Origin: Mesostigma viride
Taxonomy: Eukaryota; Streptophyta; Mesostigmatophyceae; Mesostigmatales; Mesostigmataceae
Length of the DNA stretch: 55,000 bases
Assembly (NCBI GenBank): GCA_009746045.1
Contig: RPFO01000174.1
Coordinates: 1-55,000 of the forward strand
Direction of reading: 5' to 3'
Positions within the stretch are counted from its first letter, which is position 1. Each line of letters begins with the position of its first letter. Below are positions 23,782 through 34,961 of this stretch, one piece after another. Under the pieces are notes generated by a model. That model saw only the letters and a program-made list of their open reading frames with translations, made no database searches and was not told where the DNA came from. The position numbers and the translations under genes were made by a program.

Positions 23782-24752
23782 GTGCACCGGAACACAGGTC
23801 TGCCCGGCTGGTCTCGCCCCCGCCTTCAGGCTTCAGCTCACCAGTCGCCGCTCTCTTTATAGGTACCATCCTTAAGCGCTCTGCCGAGGACCTACTGAAC
23901 CCCGCCCCCTCAGTGACCGGCCGAATCCACCTTCCTCCTCCACCTTCAAGAAGCCATCTCACAGCACGTGACTCCCCTCGCTGCAGATGTGGCAGCTGCG
24001 GGCCGCACCGACGCTGGCTGCTCAGCTCCCCGCCATCTCCACCGATCGCCTCCACCCGCACCACCGACACACACACGTACCGACTCCACCGACTCCATCA
24101 GGGCGTCCCCAACATCTACTGCTCCAATTTTGGTACTTTTGAAATTCCATGCCTGGAGCGCAAAGTTTGCAGTATATGTGCCGTTTGTAGCTCTAGCTCT
24201 ATAATAACCTGACCAACCCCGCATTCCTCAAAGTAGCACTTGTTGCCTATTCTCATTATGCGAATCACATGATTAGGATCTGCTTCACGATTGCTATTGC
24301 TCGAGATTCAATTAAGAATGATTGAGATCAATAAATGATGAACCAAATAAACCAAATTAGGCCACTTGACAAGTTCATGATCCATTTAAATTGTACAATT
24401 AAGCGATTAATTAATTCATAAATCATACATTACATGGGATACCCCCGTCGACGAGCTAGTGGTACGTACAATGAAACATTTGAGTTTGTAACATGTCTCC
24501 ATGGATATATACATGTATGCTGGACCTCGCGCATCTCAGCCCTCTAAGAAATGTTATTTGAACTCAGGTCTAGATCTAAATATATACATGATCTGGATAA
24601 TATTATACACTTCCTTAAAAGAGCATGAATCGAGCTTTACAATTCAGGACAAGGAACTCGTTTGCAAATCACGGCTGAAAGGCAAGTGCTCACAACGAAG
24701 CACGTGCTCTCAAGGCTGTCCACCTCGTCCAACCAAGCCCGGGCGAGCTGGC
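23782..24752. other. Region without recognisable gene
   Basis: GC-rich, proline/serine-coding-like sequence up to about 24190, then AT-rich sequence (24220-24480). No recognisable protein. This is the 3' flank of the minus-strand transposase gene, so it may include that element's end, but I found no terminal inverted repeat. Confidence 0.4.
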
Positions 24753-27700
24753 CTACTCAACAGGTCTCTTCTTGGCCAAGTTCGTGAGCCGTTTCTCGAC
24801 GTCTGTCGGAATGGTCAAGATGGCCTGGCGATTGTTAGCTGGGTTGACAACAATGGTGTGTTCGAACCCCGCGTCCATGCACAGGTAGCAATTGACCAAG
24901 TTTGGCTGTTCAGCTTGCGCATCGGCGTCCATTTTGAACATCGTCGCCATACCCGGAAATCTGTCCCAGTAGCGCACCCCCACCACCCATTGTCCCTTAC
25001 GGAACAACTCCCTATCGACCTTGCCGTTTCTGTCGGCCACTCGCCTCACGAAAGTAGCGGCCACCTGATAAGGCTCCTGCAAGACTTCCGCTAGCCAATA
25101 TGGATGATCTGGATCGTGGGACTCATCACCAGAGTAGGACTCGACGGCAAAAATGTCTCGCAGCTTCAGTCTCCTTCCCATCATCGTCCTCTCTGCCTGT
25201 AGTCTGTTCAGTCGCGTCCCTGCGTGCCCCCCTTGTCCGTTTGGGTTCCTTTGCACTGGCTCCCCCAGTTTGTGGAGCTTCATCCGAGCACCTCCCACAT
25301 TCCAGCCGTCCATGTCGGTCCACTCCTTTCGACAATCCCACCACCTTTCCTCGGCGCACGCACCGCCACAATAGCAGGAATACTGGCGCAGCATTAAGCG
25401 CGTCACATTCGACTTGTCCATGCGCCACCAGTGCGCCTTCTTCACTCCTTTGATTTCGCCGCGCCCTGGGCTGTAAGGAAGCACCTGCGCGTCGAAGACA
25501 AGATTTGCACAAGGGAAAGTTGAAGTTACGAGACCATCGAGCTAGTTGTGTTTTATTAAGCACTCCTGATCGCCAGGACTCCAAGAACGCCCTAGAAACG
25601 ACGGCCGGCGTAACTATTCCCTGAACGAGGACTGTACACTTAATTACCTCGGGGAACTCGAAGAAGTTACGCCTGGTCGTTGTGGTCCCGCCCACCGCCC
25701 CCGACGCCAGATTCTCCACCAACTGGGCGGCCGTCTGTTTGTCCTGGTTCTCTTCCCTGATGTGCCACCTCCTCAACATGCACTTCACAGTCCCACCAGC
25801 TCCATCCACCTCCCCCTTTCCGTGCTGCTCCCCAAAGTAATTCCACTCAAATGACTCCAGGTGCGGATCCTCCGTCAGCAGCCGGGCCACTTCCGCGATC
25901 ACATTCCTTGACTTGAACTGCATGGAGCAATTGTCCGACCACCCAATGAAGCGCTTCACCTCTACCCCTTCTGACCGTAGTGTCGCCAGGATTTTGAGGA
26001 TAGCAAAACGGAGGGCCCGCCCGTCCCTTTTCATTCCGCCCTGTCCGATGAAGTGAAACTCCCTTCTCACGACCTTTCCCGACGCTGGATCCAAGTAGCG
26101 CACGATCCAGGGCATAAGGACGAATGTGACTGGATGCCAATACTGTGCTTGGAGATTGTGATAGGTGTAAGACTGGTAGTTCTCGGCGTAATCTGTGTGG
26201 CATACAAGGTCCCCCACCCGCATCCTTGAGAGACATTCCTTGGAGGCGTCCGCTTGCCACCACGCGTTGAAGCAATGCTGGATGAAGTCCGGCCACTTGT
26301 CCACAATTGCCTCCTTTAGCTCCGTTGGTGTGGACTTGACGTCGACTTGCGTCAATCGCTGCCCACCAGCCTTTGCGATCTCGTCACAGTCGTCCTGCAT
26401 ATGCGCAGTGTGCACATACAGAAAAGACATCAACTTCGACCCACCAATGACCTGTAGAAAGAAAAAAGACAGGACCTCAGGAAAAATTGAAAAAGAAACG
26501 CCTTGGGGCGCAACCACTCCACTAAAAATTACCTCTGGCCCAAGAACTTCAGGAAACATTGCAAAAGAAACGCCTTGGGGCGCAACCACTCCACTAAAAA
26601 TTACCTCTGGCCCAAGAACCGCACCCGGCGGCACATCCTGCATCTCGTATCTGGTCCATGAAATCAGGTGGTTGGAAGCCTCCTCCCGTTCGCATAACAT
26701 GAAGTTCCGAATTCCACACTTGGGAGCCAGGCAAGTGCCCAACACACAAGCCTTACGCCGGATCGAGCAAACCCCCAACTCCTCGCCCAGGTCATGATCG
26801 GGCACCCCTTCCTCGTCGTCCAGCACCCTCCCATGCATGGGCAGATCCTCAAGTTCGCCCTGAAAAGGCTGAACCTGCGGCCGCGACGACCCCACAGACG
26901 ACCTCGAACCTCCCCCCTCCCTCATCCCCTCCACCTCACAAGTAAACTTGTTCACCCACTCTGTCGTGTGAGTGGCTTTGAAAATGGAACATGTGGGCAC
27001 GGACGACCCCACGTCGAGCTGGCTACCATGATCGCACGCGTGGCATTCAGGTCCGCACTCGCATCTGGCATGAAAAGTTGCACGAAATTTGGCCAACCCC
27101 CCAACCATGGACTGCATGGTAGTGTGGTGCTGGCATGCGCACAAGTTCCGCATTTTCCACCGCCCCTTGACGCATGCGGGCATATGCTTGCAAAAAGTAG
27201 TGTATCCCACATGAACTGTGCTCTTCTGATTCGTGCGTAGCATTGACATCCCTGCCTCCGTCTCCAAAATCACCTGATTTCCCCCCCTCACACCCTCCTC
27301 TCCCTCCCCCCCCCCCCTCCCTACTGTCCATCCGCCGCGGTGGCTTCAACTCCGGATGGCGGGAAATGAACACTTCGTAAATCTTCGACTTGGAGACAGT
27401 ATAGTAGCGCGCACCCTCCGAAAACGCTAGTGTATGTTTGTAATCCTTTCTGGTCCATTCACAATGAACATCCTTCATGTTCGGAGACGCCCGCGTCAAG
27501 TTATCATCCCTCCAGCACGCTTGTATCAGGGCAATGACTTCCGTCGGAAGCTCGTCTTTCCTCCTCCTCCTCTCTGGCGCACTCATCAAAAGGTCGTCCT
27601 CCCCTTCTTCCATTCCATCCCTGTGACCCCGAACAGTTGCGACAAAGCGCCTGTCAATCCCGAACGCGCGCTCCACAATCCTGTCCGGGACGCCCTCCAT

Positions 27701-28101
27701 TGCCTTCGTAACAAGTCCACACAAGGCCCACCTAAGCCCACGATCCTTCTCAGATGTTCCCAAGTCGCCAAAAGCCTTCTTGATGGTATCCCGAAGAGAT
27801 TCCGCCCAATTTCAGGAAGCCCGTCGTCACAGTTCTTCCTCTTCTTAATGCCGTTGCTCTCCGCCACCATGGCATTTAGTCTTGAAGCTGCGCAAGACAG
27901 AACCTCCGCGCTCATCTCTGGCGTCCTGTGGTTGTTTGCTTTCACGCGTTCCGCCATGATAGGAAAGATGTCATTGGCAATTTTGTACCCCTTGTTCTCG
28001 ATGTACTTGTCGCTCCAGAGACCGCGAAGTGCAGGCTCCCGGTCGTCATTGGACAAGGGACGCGAACCGTCGGAAACGGCCCCCCGCCCCGATCGCGCCA
28101 T
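24753..28101 (-). CDS. DDE-like transposase, spliced, two apparent frameshifts
   Basis: Minus-strand gene from a likely ATG at 28101 to a stop at 24753. The core carries CHTDYAENYQS, then IGWSDNCSMQFKSR, then HGKGEVDGAGGTVKCMLRRW, an acidic-residue spacing expected of an RNase H-fold integrase/transposase. Upstream are an RDD…SPNMKD segment and a Cys/His cluster (CACQHH, then CECGPECHAC); downstream is a CYCGGACAEERWWDC cluster. I know this architecture from unannotated eukaryotic transposon proteins but cannot name the superfamily. Two introns fit frame and signals: 26452-26604 (GTAATT…CTACAG) and 25485-25647 (GTAATT…GCGCAG). Two frame changes remain, one near a GGG run at about 27815 (one base short) and one at the G12 run 27306-27317, so it is either decayed or has homopolymer sequencing errors. 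Confidence 0.65.
26452..26604 (-). other. In-frame intron with a duplicated 5' splice site
   Basis: A 72-bp unit containing the donor CCAGAG|GTAATTTTTAG occurs twice in tandem, so donors exist at 26604 and 26532. Both pair with the acceptor TTCTTTCTACAG|GTC at 26452. The possible introns are 153 and 81 nt, both multiples of three without an in-frame stop, so retention, long splicing and short splicing all keep the reading frame. Confidence 0.65.
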
Positions 28102-28235
28102 CAGACTTTGGTCAGACGGCAGCTGATTTTTTTCGCCTCTTAATCCCGCGGCACCGAAAGCCCTGAGGATGAGTAATGATAAATAATCACCATTAAAGAC
28201 ACGACGAAAACGATGGGCATCAAACAAGAACGACA

Positions 28236-28810
28236 AGCGTCATTAATAACGCCGGCCGGCGCAACTGGATACATGTAAACCATACAAAAGTGATTTTATG
28301 AAACACATACAGTTTGTCATTAATAACGACGGCCGGCGTAACTCGGGCGCAATTAAAAACCATTAAGAAGCAACTCAGGATATGCAGGCAGAAATCCTTC
28401 AGGTGTAAAAAAGATGTACAAACACACTTTTGGTAATGGGGCCTGATTGCGCAACTGCAAGATACCATTGGAAACGCCGGCCGGCGCAACTGGATGCATG
28501 TAAACCATACAAAAGTGATTTGCACAAAACCCCTACAATTTGTCATGAGTAACGACGGCCGGCGTAACTCGGTTGCATTTGAAAACCACAAAGAAGCAAC
28601 TCAGGTAGTGAAGGCGGAAATCCCAGAGGTGATAAAATGTTTACCAACACAAAATGTTGATAAGCGTGCAAGCTTTTGCAAGTGCGCGCAAGATACCATT
28701 GGAAACGCCGGCCGGCGCAACTGGAACACCAAAACAAAAAACTTGATTTGCACGAAACCCATTCAGTTCGTCATGGATAACGACGGCCGGCGCAACTTCA
28801 TGGCACTCAC
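28236..28810. repeat. 228-bp tandem repeat with CGCCGGCCGGCG palindromes
   Basis: About two and a half units of roughly 228 bp. Each holds two related cores: aacgccggccggcgcaac (near 28246, 28471, 28704) and aacgacggccggcg[t/c]aac (near 28325, 28551, 28779). The first contains a perfect 12-bp palindrome. They lie directly upstream of the transposase start, where subterminal transposase-binding sites would be expected (inference). One more core sits in the gene's second intron at about 25598. Confidence 0.85.
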
Positions 28811-28889
28811 CACTTTCACCAAATGCCATGTCGCCATTATATTGAGGAAAGCGAAGTATGCCCACTTGAAGCTGTGGTCTGCAGAACAT

Positions 28890-29902
28890 TGACACAAAAT
28901 ATGCATGGTATTTCAAGCAATGAATGCTATGTGTCAGGCATCAATGTCTTTATTGTATCCAAATGTGGTTAGGACGGAGGTTTACATTGGTTGCTATTTT
29001 AAGACAATGGCGTATAACCAAACATTGCACACACTCAAGAGTGTACTTATGCTGAACTGGAAAGGAACATTAAACCCCAATAAGGTAGATATTTTTCTTT
29101 TACATTTTAATTTTTTATTACTACTTTATATAATATTATATTATATTATGTATATATATTATTATATTATATTATGTTATATGAAATAACATTAAAATTA
29201 ACATAAAATTTAAATTATATTTATTATAGTATATTATATAATATTATTATATATTATATTCACGACGCTGTGTATTAATGAATATCAGACACACCTACAC
29301 ATCACATCGCCTTGATGTTTCCGTTTATGGGTCCGGTCGGGCGTTGGTAGCTGGTCGACAACAATTCTACATTTCCTAAAAAAAAATGCGACCGTGCCTA
29401 CATTCGAAGGCGCGCTGTGGCTGACCTGAACTATCGGTGAACACCTCGGCGTCACTTGACCGGCCTAGGTTGACATTTCGGCAGAGTAACGCTGCTTAAA
29501 GGATCATTGCGTAGTTCGCGCGATTTGGCTCTTTATATATGTTTTTGGAGACGACGAGCAAGCATCCGATTGGTCAGCCAATTCCTGTCCAGTCCTCGGA
29601 CAGTGTCCAATCCGGTGCTTGGGATCCAGAAAACGTGCTCGAGCCTGGCCACTCTGTCGCGGGCGCCGCGCTAGTGGCGTCGCGCCCAAACCTGACCAGG
29701 CCATAGGAAAGGGCGGGGGCGAATGCAAGAATTATTGTTATATCCTGACCTGTCCTGGGGAAGGTCCGGGGCGAATGCAAGAATTAATATACCTGCGTAT
29801 GCAACCAACACGGCCGATCCACATACATAATCCGACTGAGCTGGACGGTACGGACCAAATTTCGGTGCAAATTGAGGCCCAAAAGCTATGTCGGCTGATT
29901 TA
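28890..29902. other. Spacer between transposase gene and foldback element
   Basis: No gene seen. About 29095-29265 is extremely AT-rich (TATTA/ATATT). Around 29718-29790 a 53-bp-spaced pair of ggcgaatgcaagaatta repeats occurs. A short stretch near 29540 (ggagacgacg) recurs inverted near 51945, outside the right foldback arm, and could mark a more distal, eroded part of the inverted repeat. Confidence 0.5.
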
Positions 29903-29992
29903 ATGGCGGTGACTGCCTTTAGACGAAACGTGACAAATCTGGCACGCGGAAAGCAGAAATGCTCGATTGTTGGAGAAAATTAGTTAGTGATT

Positions 29993-30445
29993 CTAATTTA
30001 TGGCGGGATGGTTGCGATCTATAATGTCGCGGGCTTTTTTTCTTTGCCATCGGCAGGGGGGGTCCGGCCTGAATTTCTGTCGGGATGAATAAAGTATAAT
30101 GGATGCCTGCCGGGTTGATTGTCGATTGTTACCAGTTTTGATGGTCGTAAGGAAAGCTAGTTTAATGATGTTTCTAAAGCCGTAAAAATTCCCGCTGCTA
30201 TCTTTACCTTTCCCGTCATTTTGCGGTAAGATAACATTAGCCCTGCGCGATGCGTACTGCCCAACCACTCCATGAAAGGGTGGACTTTCTTGTGCGCCTG
30301 GGCACGAATAAATGCCCGTTATGGTACGTTCTTGTGTTAAACGTCTTAAGCTAGCGTTTTCCTGCTTTCTTAGCTCGTTGAGCCTAAGCTTTTTGCCTTT
30401 TTTCCGGCCAGATGCAGCCAGAAAGTTGCGGTCCTGGCGCTGCAT
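29993..30445 (-). CDS. Unrecognised 150-codon ORF in left arm
   Basis: Open frame beginning MQRQDRNFLAASGRKKGKK, lysine/arginine-rich at the start, with TITGIYSCPGAQE and NVILPQNDGKGKDSSGNFYG later. The same protein sequence is largely preserved in the right arm (51304-51702), although there one extra C separates it from the upstream ATG. Conservation may merely reflect arm homology. A TATA-like sequence lies about 430 bp upstream in both arms. I recognise no domain. It could be a first exon or a chance ORF. Confidence 0.25.
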   Translation of the reverse strand: MQRQDRNFLAASGRKKGKKLRLNELRKQENASLRRLTQERTITGIYSCPGAQESPPFHGVVGQYASRRANVILPQNDGKGKDSSGNFYGFRNIIKLAFLTTIKTGNNRQSTRQASIILYSSRQKFRPDPPCRWQRKKARDIIDRNHPAIN

Positions 30446-30870
30446 CGCTGGATTCCTGGGTGTCTTTTAGCTAGTTCGTCTGTGACGTGGCTGGCTTTCT
30501 GCAGCGCGTGGCCCGCAACCTGTCGGGAAGGTGTAATGCTTTTATTTCCATGCTTCTCTGAAATTTCTTTTGCTTTATAGACAGTTGTGTTCGAGGAAAT
30601 TCACGCGGTCTTCCTAAGCAGCGGCAATATCATTTTCCCCAGACACTGACGAGCTGGCACCTGTCTCCTAAAGAGAGCGGCTCGTGCTTGTTAGAAAGGA
30701 GGCAGTGTGCATTTTGCGGGACACAATGCTTTGGTGGCACATGCGTCAGGTAGGCTGTTCCAATGGTCTCTTCATGATCACCTTTCCCACTGAGTAAATG
30801 TTAGCATTTGTCATGGTAACCAGAGCAGCTAGCCACAGGTTGGCTGGATAAAAAGTCAGCTTATTTTCTC

Positions 30871-30878
30871 TTTATATA
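30871..30878 (-). promoter_or_regulatory. TATA-like box in left arm, facing outward
   Basis: Reads agtatataaagagaaaat on the minus strand, directly after ccacacacgc. The right arm holds the identical site in mirror position, so both point away from the satellite core toward the arm ORFs. Promoter function is inferred from sequence only. Confidence 0.35.
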
Positions 30879-31098
30879 CTGCGTGTGTGGTCCTCCACGT
30901 GTCCGGCTTGTTGGGCATTTTGGAAGCGGGTTTATAATGTGTTGTTGGGTGGAACAACTTGGTTGTTGGCACAAAATCACACATTATTAGCCTGAGATAG
31001 GCATGACATATGCTGCTCAGGCGTGTCGTCCTACCAGCCTTGTTGTTGAGGGTAGACTCACAAGGCTGGCTGTGCCGATGGAGGGGTGGGGCGTGCTA

Positions 31099-31585
31099 GC
31101 CCCCCCCCACACCCACGCATGCATGCGAGCCCCCCCCCACACCCACGCATGCATGCTAGCCCCCCCACACACCCACGCATGCATGCTAGCCCCCCCCCAC
31201 ACCCACGCATGCATGCTAGCCCACACTCACACCCACGCATGCATGCTAGCCCACCCCCACACCCACGCATGCATGCTAGCCCCCCCCCACACCCACGCAT
31301 TCATGCCAGCCCCCCCCCACACCCACGCATGCATGACAGCCCCCCCACACACCCACGCATGCATGCTAGCCCCCCACACACACCCACGCATGCATGCCAG
31401 CCCCCATACACACCCACGCATGCATGCCAGACCCCCCCACACCCACGCATGCATGCTAGCCCCCCACACACACCCACGCATGCATGCCAGCCCCCCCACA
31501 CACCCACGCATGCAGGCTAGCCCCCCCCACACCCACGCATGCATGCCAGCCCACCCCCACACCCACGCGTGCATGCCAGCCCACC
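31099..31585. repeat. 30-bp CCCACGCATGCATG minisatellite, left arm
   Basis: About 16 copies of a 29-31 bp unit with core acacccacgcatgcatgc followed by tagccccccc. The right arm has only about four copies (50500-50640), which accounts for most of the length difference between the arms. The long ORFs on both strands (HTHACM, MHAWVWGG) are artefacts. Confidence 0.95.
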
Positions 31586-31865
31586 CCTAGCTTGAGCGTG
31601 CTTGTAAAGTTTTTGCATGGTTTATTAAAATGAGTGGAATATGTATTTATTGCATTAAATGTTAATTTTATCATGAATGAAAATGGTCAACATTGCCGAA
31701 GTGCCCCTAAATTGCTCAATATTGTGTGCTCAAGAATTCAATGAGGATTGTCATCATGGAAACCCGCACAAATTCACGATTCCGGGCATGCATGTGAAAG
31801 TATCAAGAACAATTTTCAATTAAGAATGGTATCTCATTGTTCCATGAATCAATATGACTCCATGT

Positions 31866-32338
31866 AGTTAGAATGCGGTGGGATATATTGCTTGAGAACA
31901 CTAAAAGCTGTGAGCAATGAATTGCTTGGTTCATTAGAAAATAGGTTTACCCTTTATCAACGTTCCTCTCACCGGCTGCGCCGCCAGTGACCGTTGGGTG
32001 CAGACCGTTGGCCCGAGGCCGCACGATGACAGGTAGCTGCCTAGTCACTGCATCGTGCGATCACAAATCAATGCACGCTGCAGTACGGTCCCTATCTAGG
32101 ATACTCTAGTACCGTCCAATGACAGGACACTACGTATACTGGGTACTGACATCTGTCACGTACCTCAGTACCCAAAGTACCTATCTAGGGAAACGTATGC
32201 GACTCGACTAGCATCCCTATCTGCATAGCCCACGTGGTATTTATATTCACATACCAACGTGGGTTTACAAGGCTTATTCATACGTTGTATTCACAATGCC
32301 TTTGAGACTTAGTCTACAGCAAAGCATGGAGACTAACT
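31866..32338 (-). repeat. 3' LTR (473 bp)
   Basis: Bounded by the inverted hexamers AGTTAG and CTAACT rather than the usual TG…CA. It contains the TATA-like box noted in the other LTR (here 32238-32245). The sequence immediately upstream on the element strand (aaacaatactgg) is not a purine tract. Confidence 0.95.
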
Positions 32339-32712
32339 CCAGTATTGTTTTATTATTTATTTCTTAATGCAGGTCTGCACCCCCAACATTATTGTTATTG
32401 TTTTTAAGTTGATTAGGGGTACAAAAGAGACATGGCTGGTTGAGCCAGGTTGGTTACAGCTGGCTGTTCTGGCCAGGTGTTATATTGCACATTAAATAAG
32501 GTGTACACAGCTGGCTGGTTTGGCCAGGTACTGAAGCACACATTAAGTAAATGGATACAAAGCTTGTGTCCTCAAGCTGCAAATGGATACAAATCTGACC
32601 TAGCCAGCACTCACACCCCACAACGAATGTGTTGAATTTTATGGCGCCCAGCAGCTATCGCTGTGGTAAGGGGGTGTGGTGGTTGTGTACTGTGCTATGG
32701 CCAGTCATTTAT

Positions 32713-34941
32713 TCAAACACTGACTCTGATATCATAGGGGTTCATGTTCTGAAAGAGGAGCTGGTACTGTTGGCCAGCAGCATCCCGCAGCTTCGTGAGA
32801 GCGTCTGCTGGGTTGTCCTCATCATCCACATGAGTCCAGCTGGAAAAATAGGTGGCCTCCTGTTTGAGGATCACCCAATCCAAGTCAGTGTGGACAGCAG
32901 CAGAGACAGATTTCTTGGTTAGAAAACTGATCACAGATTGGCTGTCAGTATAGAGATGTGAGATGACATTGCATGTGCTGCCTGCCTGGGTTTGTAGCCA
33001 GGTGAGCATGTGCTGCAGGGAACGAGCATGCAATGCAGCAGACACCACAGCACGACATTCAGCTGAGTTGCTGCTGCCAGGTTTTCTGCGGTGTAGCCTG
33101 CTGTACCAGGAAGTGAGGGACATGTAATCTGACCTGTTGGTGAGAAAAAACAGCCCTGATTCCCGTGCCCCCATCTGATTGATTGTTCTGCTCTCCATGG
33201 AGCTGTCCATGACACATTGGATGTGGATGTCTTCCATCAGATTCAGGCCATGGAGGATGAGGGGGGGACAGTCATTGACCAACTTCCTGATGTGACTGCA
33301 TTTGATCTTGACTAGAACATCATGGGTGACCCTGCTGATGACAGCTAAGGGAGCCCCACAGATGGCTGACCACCACCCCAGTTTGCCCTGAACAGTGGCA
33401 CACATATGTAAGGGGAGGTAGTTGTCCTGCAGCAGATCTAGACAATCTTGGATATATTCTGCAGGAGGGGAGAGAGAGCAGACCCACTGATCTGGCTGCC
33501 TATGCAGCTGCAACATGATGCCACAGAACTGGATGGGGGTTGTGCTCAATTCCACCTGTTTGCCAATCTCATATGATTCCTGGACCTGCTGAATAAAGGT
33601 TTCCACCTCAGCTCTAGGCCCACAAATGAGTTGGTCATCTCCATGCCACACAAAGAACAGCAGTCCAGAGGGGGTGGGTACAACAAAAAAGCATGGGTCC
33701 AGGTCATCATACGTGGCCTTGAGCTTTTTGAATACTTCCTCTGCTGAGTCTCTGAAAATTTTTGGGGCACTGACAAGCCCTTCCACCCCAATGTTGATGA
33801 TAAGGTGGGGCTCATCAATATAAGGTTTCCACACAGCTGGGGTGTCTACCACGTACACCTTCCCTTTCCACACAGATTCAGCCTTTTCTGGGTCCCCCCT
33901 GAGGAAGGCCCTTTTAATATCAGTGGCTTTGCAGACATAGTCTTGGCCTGCATTGAGGTTGTGGAGGAAGAGGGAGAGCATGATCCTGAGTGAGGTTTGT
34001 TGCAGCCCAGGTGTGTATGTTTCCCCTTTTGGCAGTGTGGAGGTCCCCTTTAATTCTGTGACACATGGTCTGGCATGGAAGATTGGGGAGCCCACTTTTT
34101 GTGGTTTTTGTTTGAGAACAAATTTTAATCTGAGCTTTTTGGCTCCCTCTGGCACGTCCCATGAAGGGGTGACAGGCGGTTTGTATTGAGGGTTTTTGGG
34201 GTTGGGCAGGACCCATTCCTGCCTGGCTTGGTGGACAATGGCCATCAGCCACTTGGTAAACCCTTTTTGTGTTTTGCATTCTTGTATGACGTGGGAGATT
34301 TGGTGGGGTGAGTGCATGGCTATGTCCCACTTACCCAGCCCAAAGGCTGAGGGATGGAGGAACTGGCTGTGCACTAACTTGTCCAGATCAGGGATCTCCC
34401 CTGGTGCATACTGAGTGTTGACTGCCTTGATGACAGCATCCATACCAGGGACAATACTGGAGAGAGGGATTTTAAAGTGGTCCAGAGGAACTGCACCCAC
34501 CCCTGTGACACTGAGCTCATTAGCTGAGATAAGCACCCCAGGATAGGATACAAAAGGTTCCCCCAACAAGGTGTTACCAGAGTACCCCTCCACCACCTGG
34601 AAGGGTGTCTGAATACCAAGTATAGGGAGCATCACTTGTCCCACTACATCCAGTGAGCTTTGGCCTGAGAAATCCTGCACCCGTGCCCAAAATGAAGGTG
34701 CAATCTCAAGACCAGGGATGGCTTGTGCACTGATCACACTGACCTGTGCCTGAGTGTCTATTGCCAGGGTCCAGGGGTCCTGACTAGTGCACACAGCTGA
34801 GACTTTTGCCAACCCTGCGGCCACAGCAGCTTGTTGCTTATGTGACCTGTGTAATGCTTGCAAGGCGACTGCCAATCTTGACCTCAGAGCGGGAGGGTTG
34901 GCAGACAATTTGGTGCCTTGGGGCTGAGCTAATGCTTCCAA
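32713..34941 (-). CDS. pol: Protease-like, reverse transcriptase and RNase H of Copia-like retrotransposon
   Basis: 742 codons from the first Met; the frame is open further upstream, to about 35030, overlapping the integrase frame by roughly 70 nt. Residues about 55-140 look like a retropepsin: LAIDTQAQVSVIS in the catalytic position (Gln instead of Gly) and LLGEPFV as the second conserved strand. The RT follows with Copia-type signatures: KFVLKQK, TDIKRAFLRGD, GLVSAPKIF, and a catalytic WHGDDQLICG (GDD rather than YVDD). RNase H has MDSS, NSAEC and YTDSQSV, and ends with the Copia-style HTDLDW…NPADALTK. No internal stops. Confidence 0.9.
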   Translation of the reverse strand: MEALAQPQGTKLSANPPALRSRLAVALQALHRSHKQQAAVAAGLAKVSAVCTSQDPWTLAIDTQAQVSVISAQAIPGLEIAPSFWARVQDFSGQSSLDVVGQVMLPILGIQTPFQVVEGYSGNTLLGEPFVSYPGVLISANELSVTGVGAVPLDHFKIPLSSIVPGMDAVIKAVNTQYAPGEIPDLDKLVHSQFLHPSAFGLGKWDIAMHSPHQISHVIQECKTQKGFTKWLMAIVHQARQEWVLPNPKNPQYKPPVTPSWDVPEGAKKLRLKFVLKQKPQKVGSPIFHARPCVTELKGTSTLPKGETYTPGLQQTSLRIMLSLFLHNLNAGQDYVCKATDIKRAFLRGDPEKAESVWKGKVYVVDTPAVWKPYIDEPHLIINIGVEGLVSAPKIFRDSAEEVFKKLKATYDDLDPCFFVVPTPSGLLFFVWHGDDQLICGPRAEVETFIQQVQESYEIGKQVELSTTPIQFCGIMLQLHRQPDQWVCSLSPPAEYIQDCLDLLQDNYLPLHMCATVQGKLGWWSAICGAPLAVISRVTHDVLVKIKCSHIRKLVNDCPPLILHGLNLMEDIHIQCVMDSSMESRTINQMGARESGLFFLTNRSDYMSLTSWYSRLHRRKPGSSNSAECRAVVSAALHARSLQHMLTWLQTQAGSTCNVISHLYTDSQSVISFLTKKSVSAAVHTDLDWVILKQEATYFSSWTHVDDEDNPADALTKLRDAAGQQYQLLFQNMNPYDIRVSV

Positions 34942-34961
34942 CCCAGCTACCTCGTGCCTGG

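Larger units (their letters stand above)
29903..31865 (+). repeat. Left outer arm of foldback element
   Basis: Inverted counterpart of 50221-51818, starting at atggcggtgactgcc and ending at ccatgt, where the retrotransposon begins. It includes the 30-bp minisatellite at 31099-31585, a TATA-like site at 30871-30878, and an open frame at 30445-29993 (-). Confidence 0.9.

Noticed and set aside
27586-28236. 216-codon minus-strand ORF as a complete protein starting at 28236
   Set aside because: The codon at 28236 is TTG; the ATG at 28101 is a better start, and the true frame leaves this ORF near 27815.
29538-29575. Outer continuation of the foldback arms (shared ggagacgacg near 29550 and 51945)
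   Set aside because: The shared stretch is short and the intervening sequences do not align, so I kept the arm limits at 29903 and 51818.
31003-31590. 195-codon ORF rich in His, Thr and Cys, plus antisense MHAWVWGG frames
   Set aside because: Artefact of the 30-bp minisatellite in the foldback arm.
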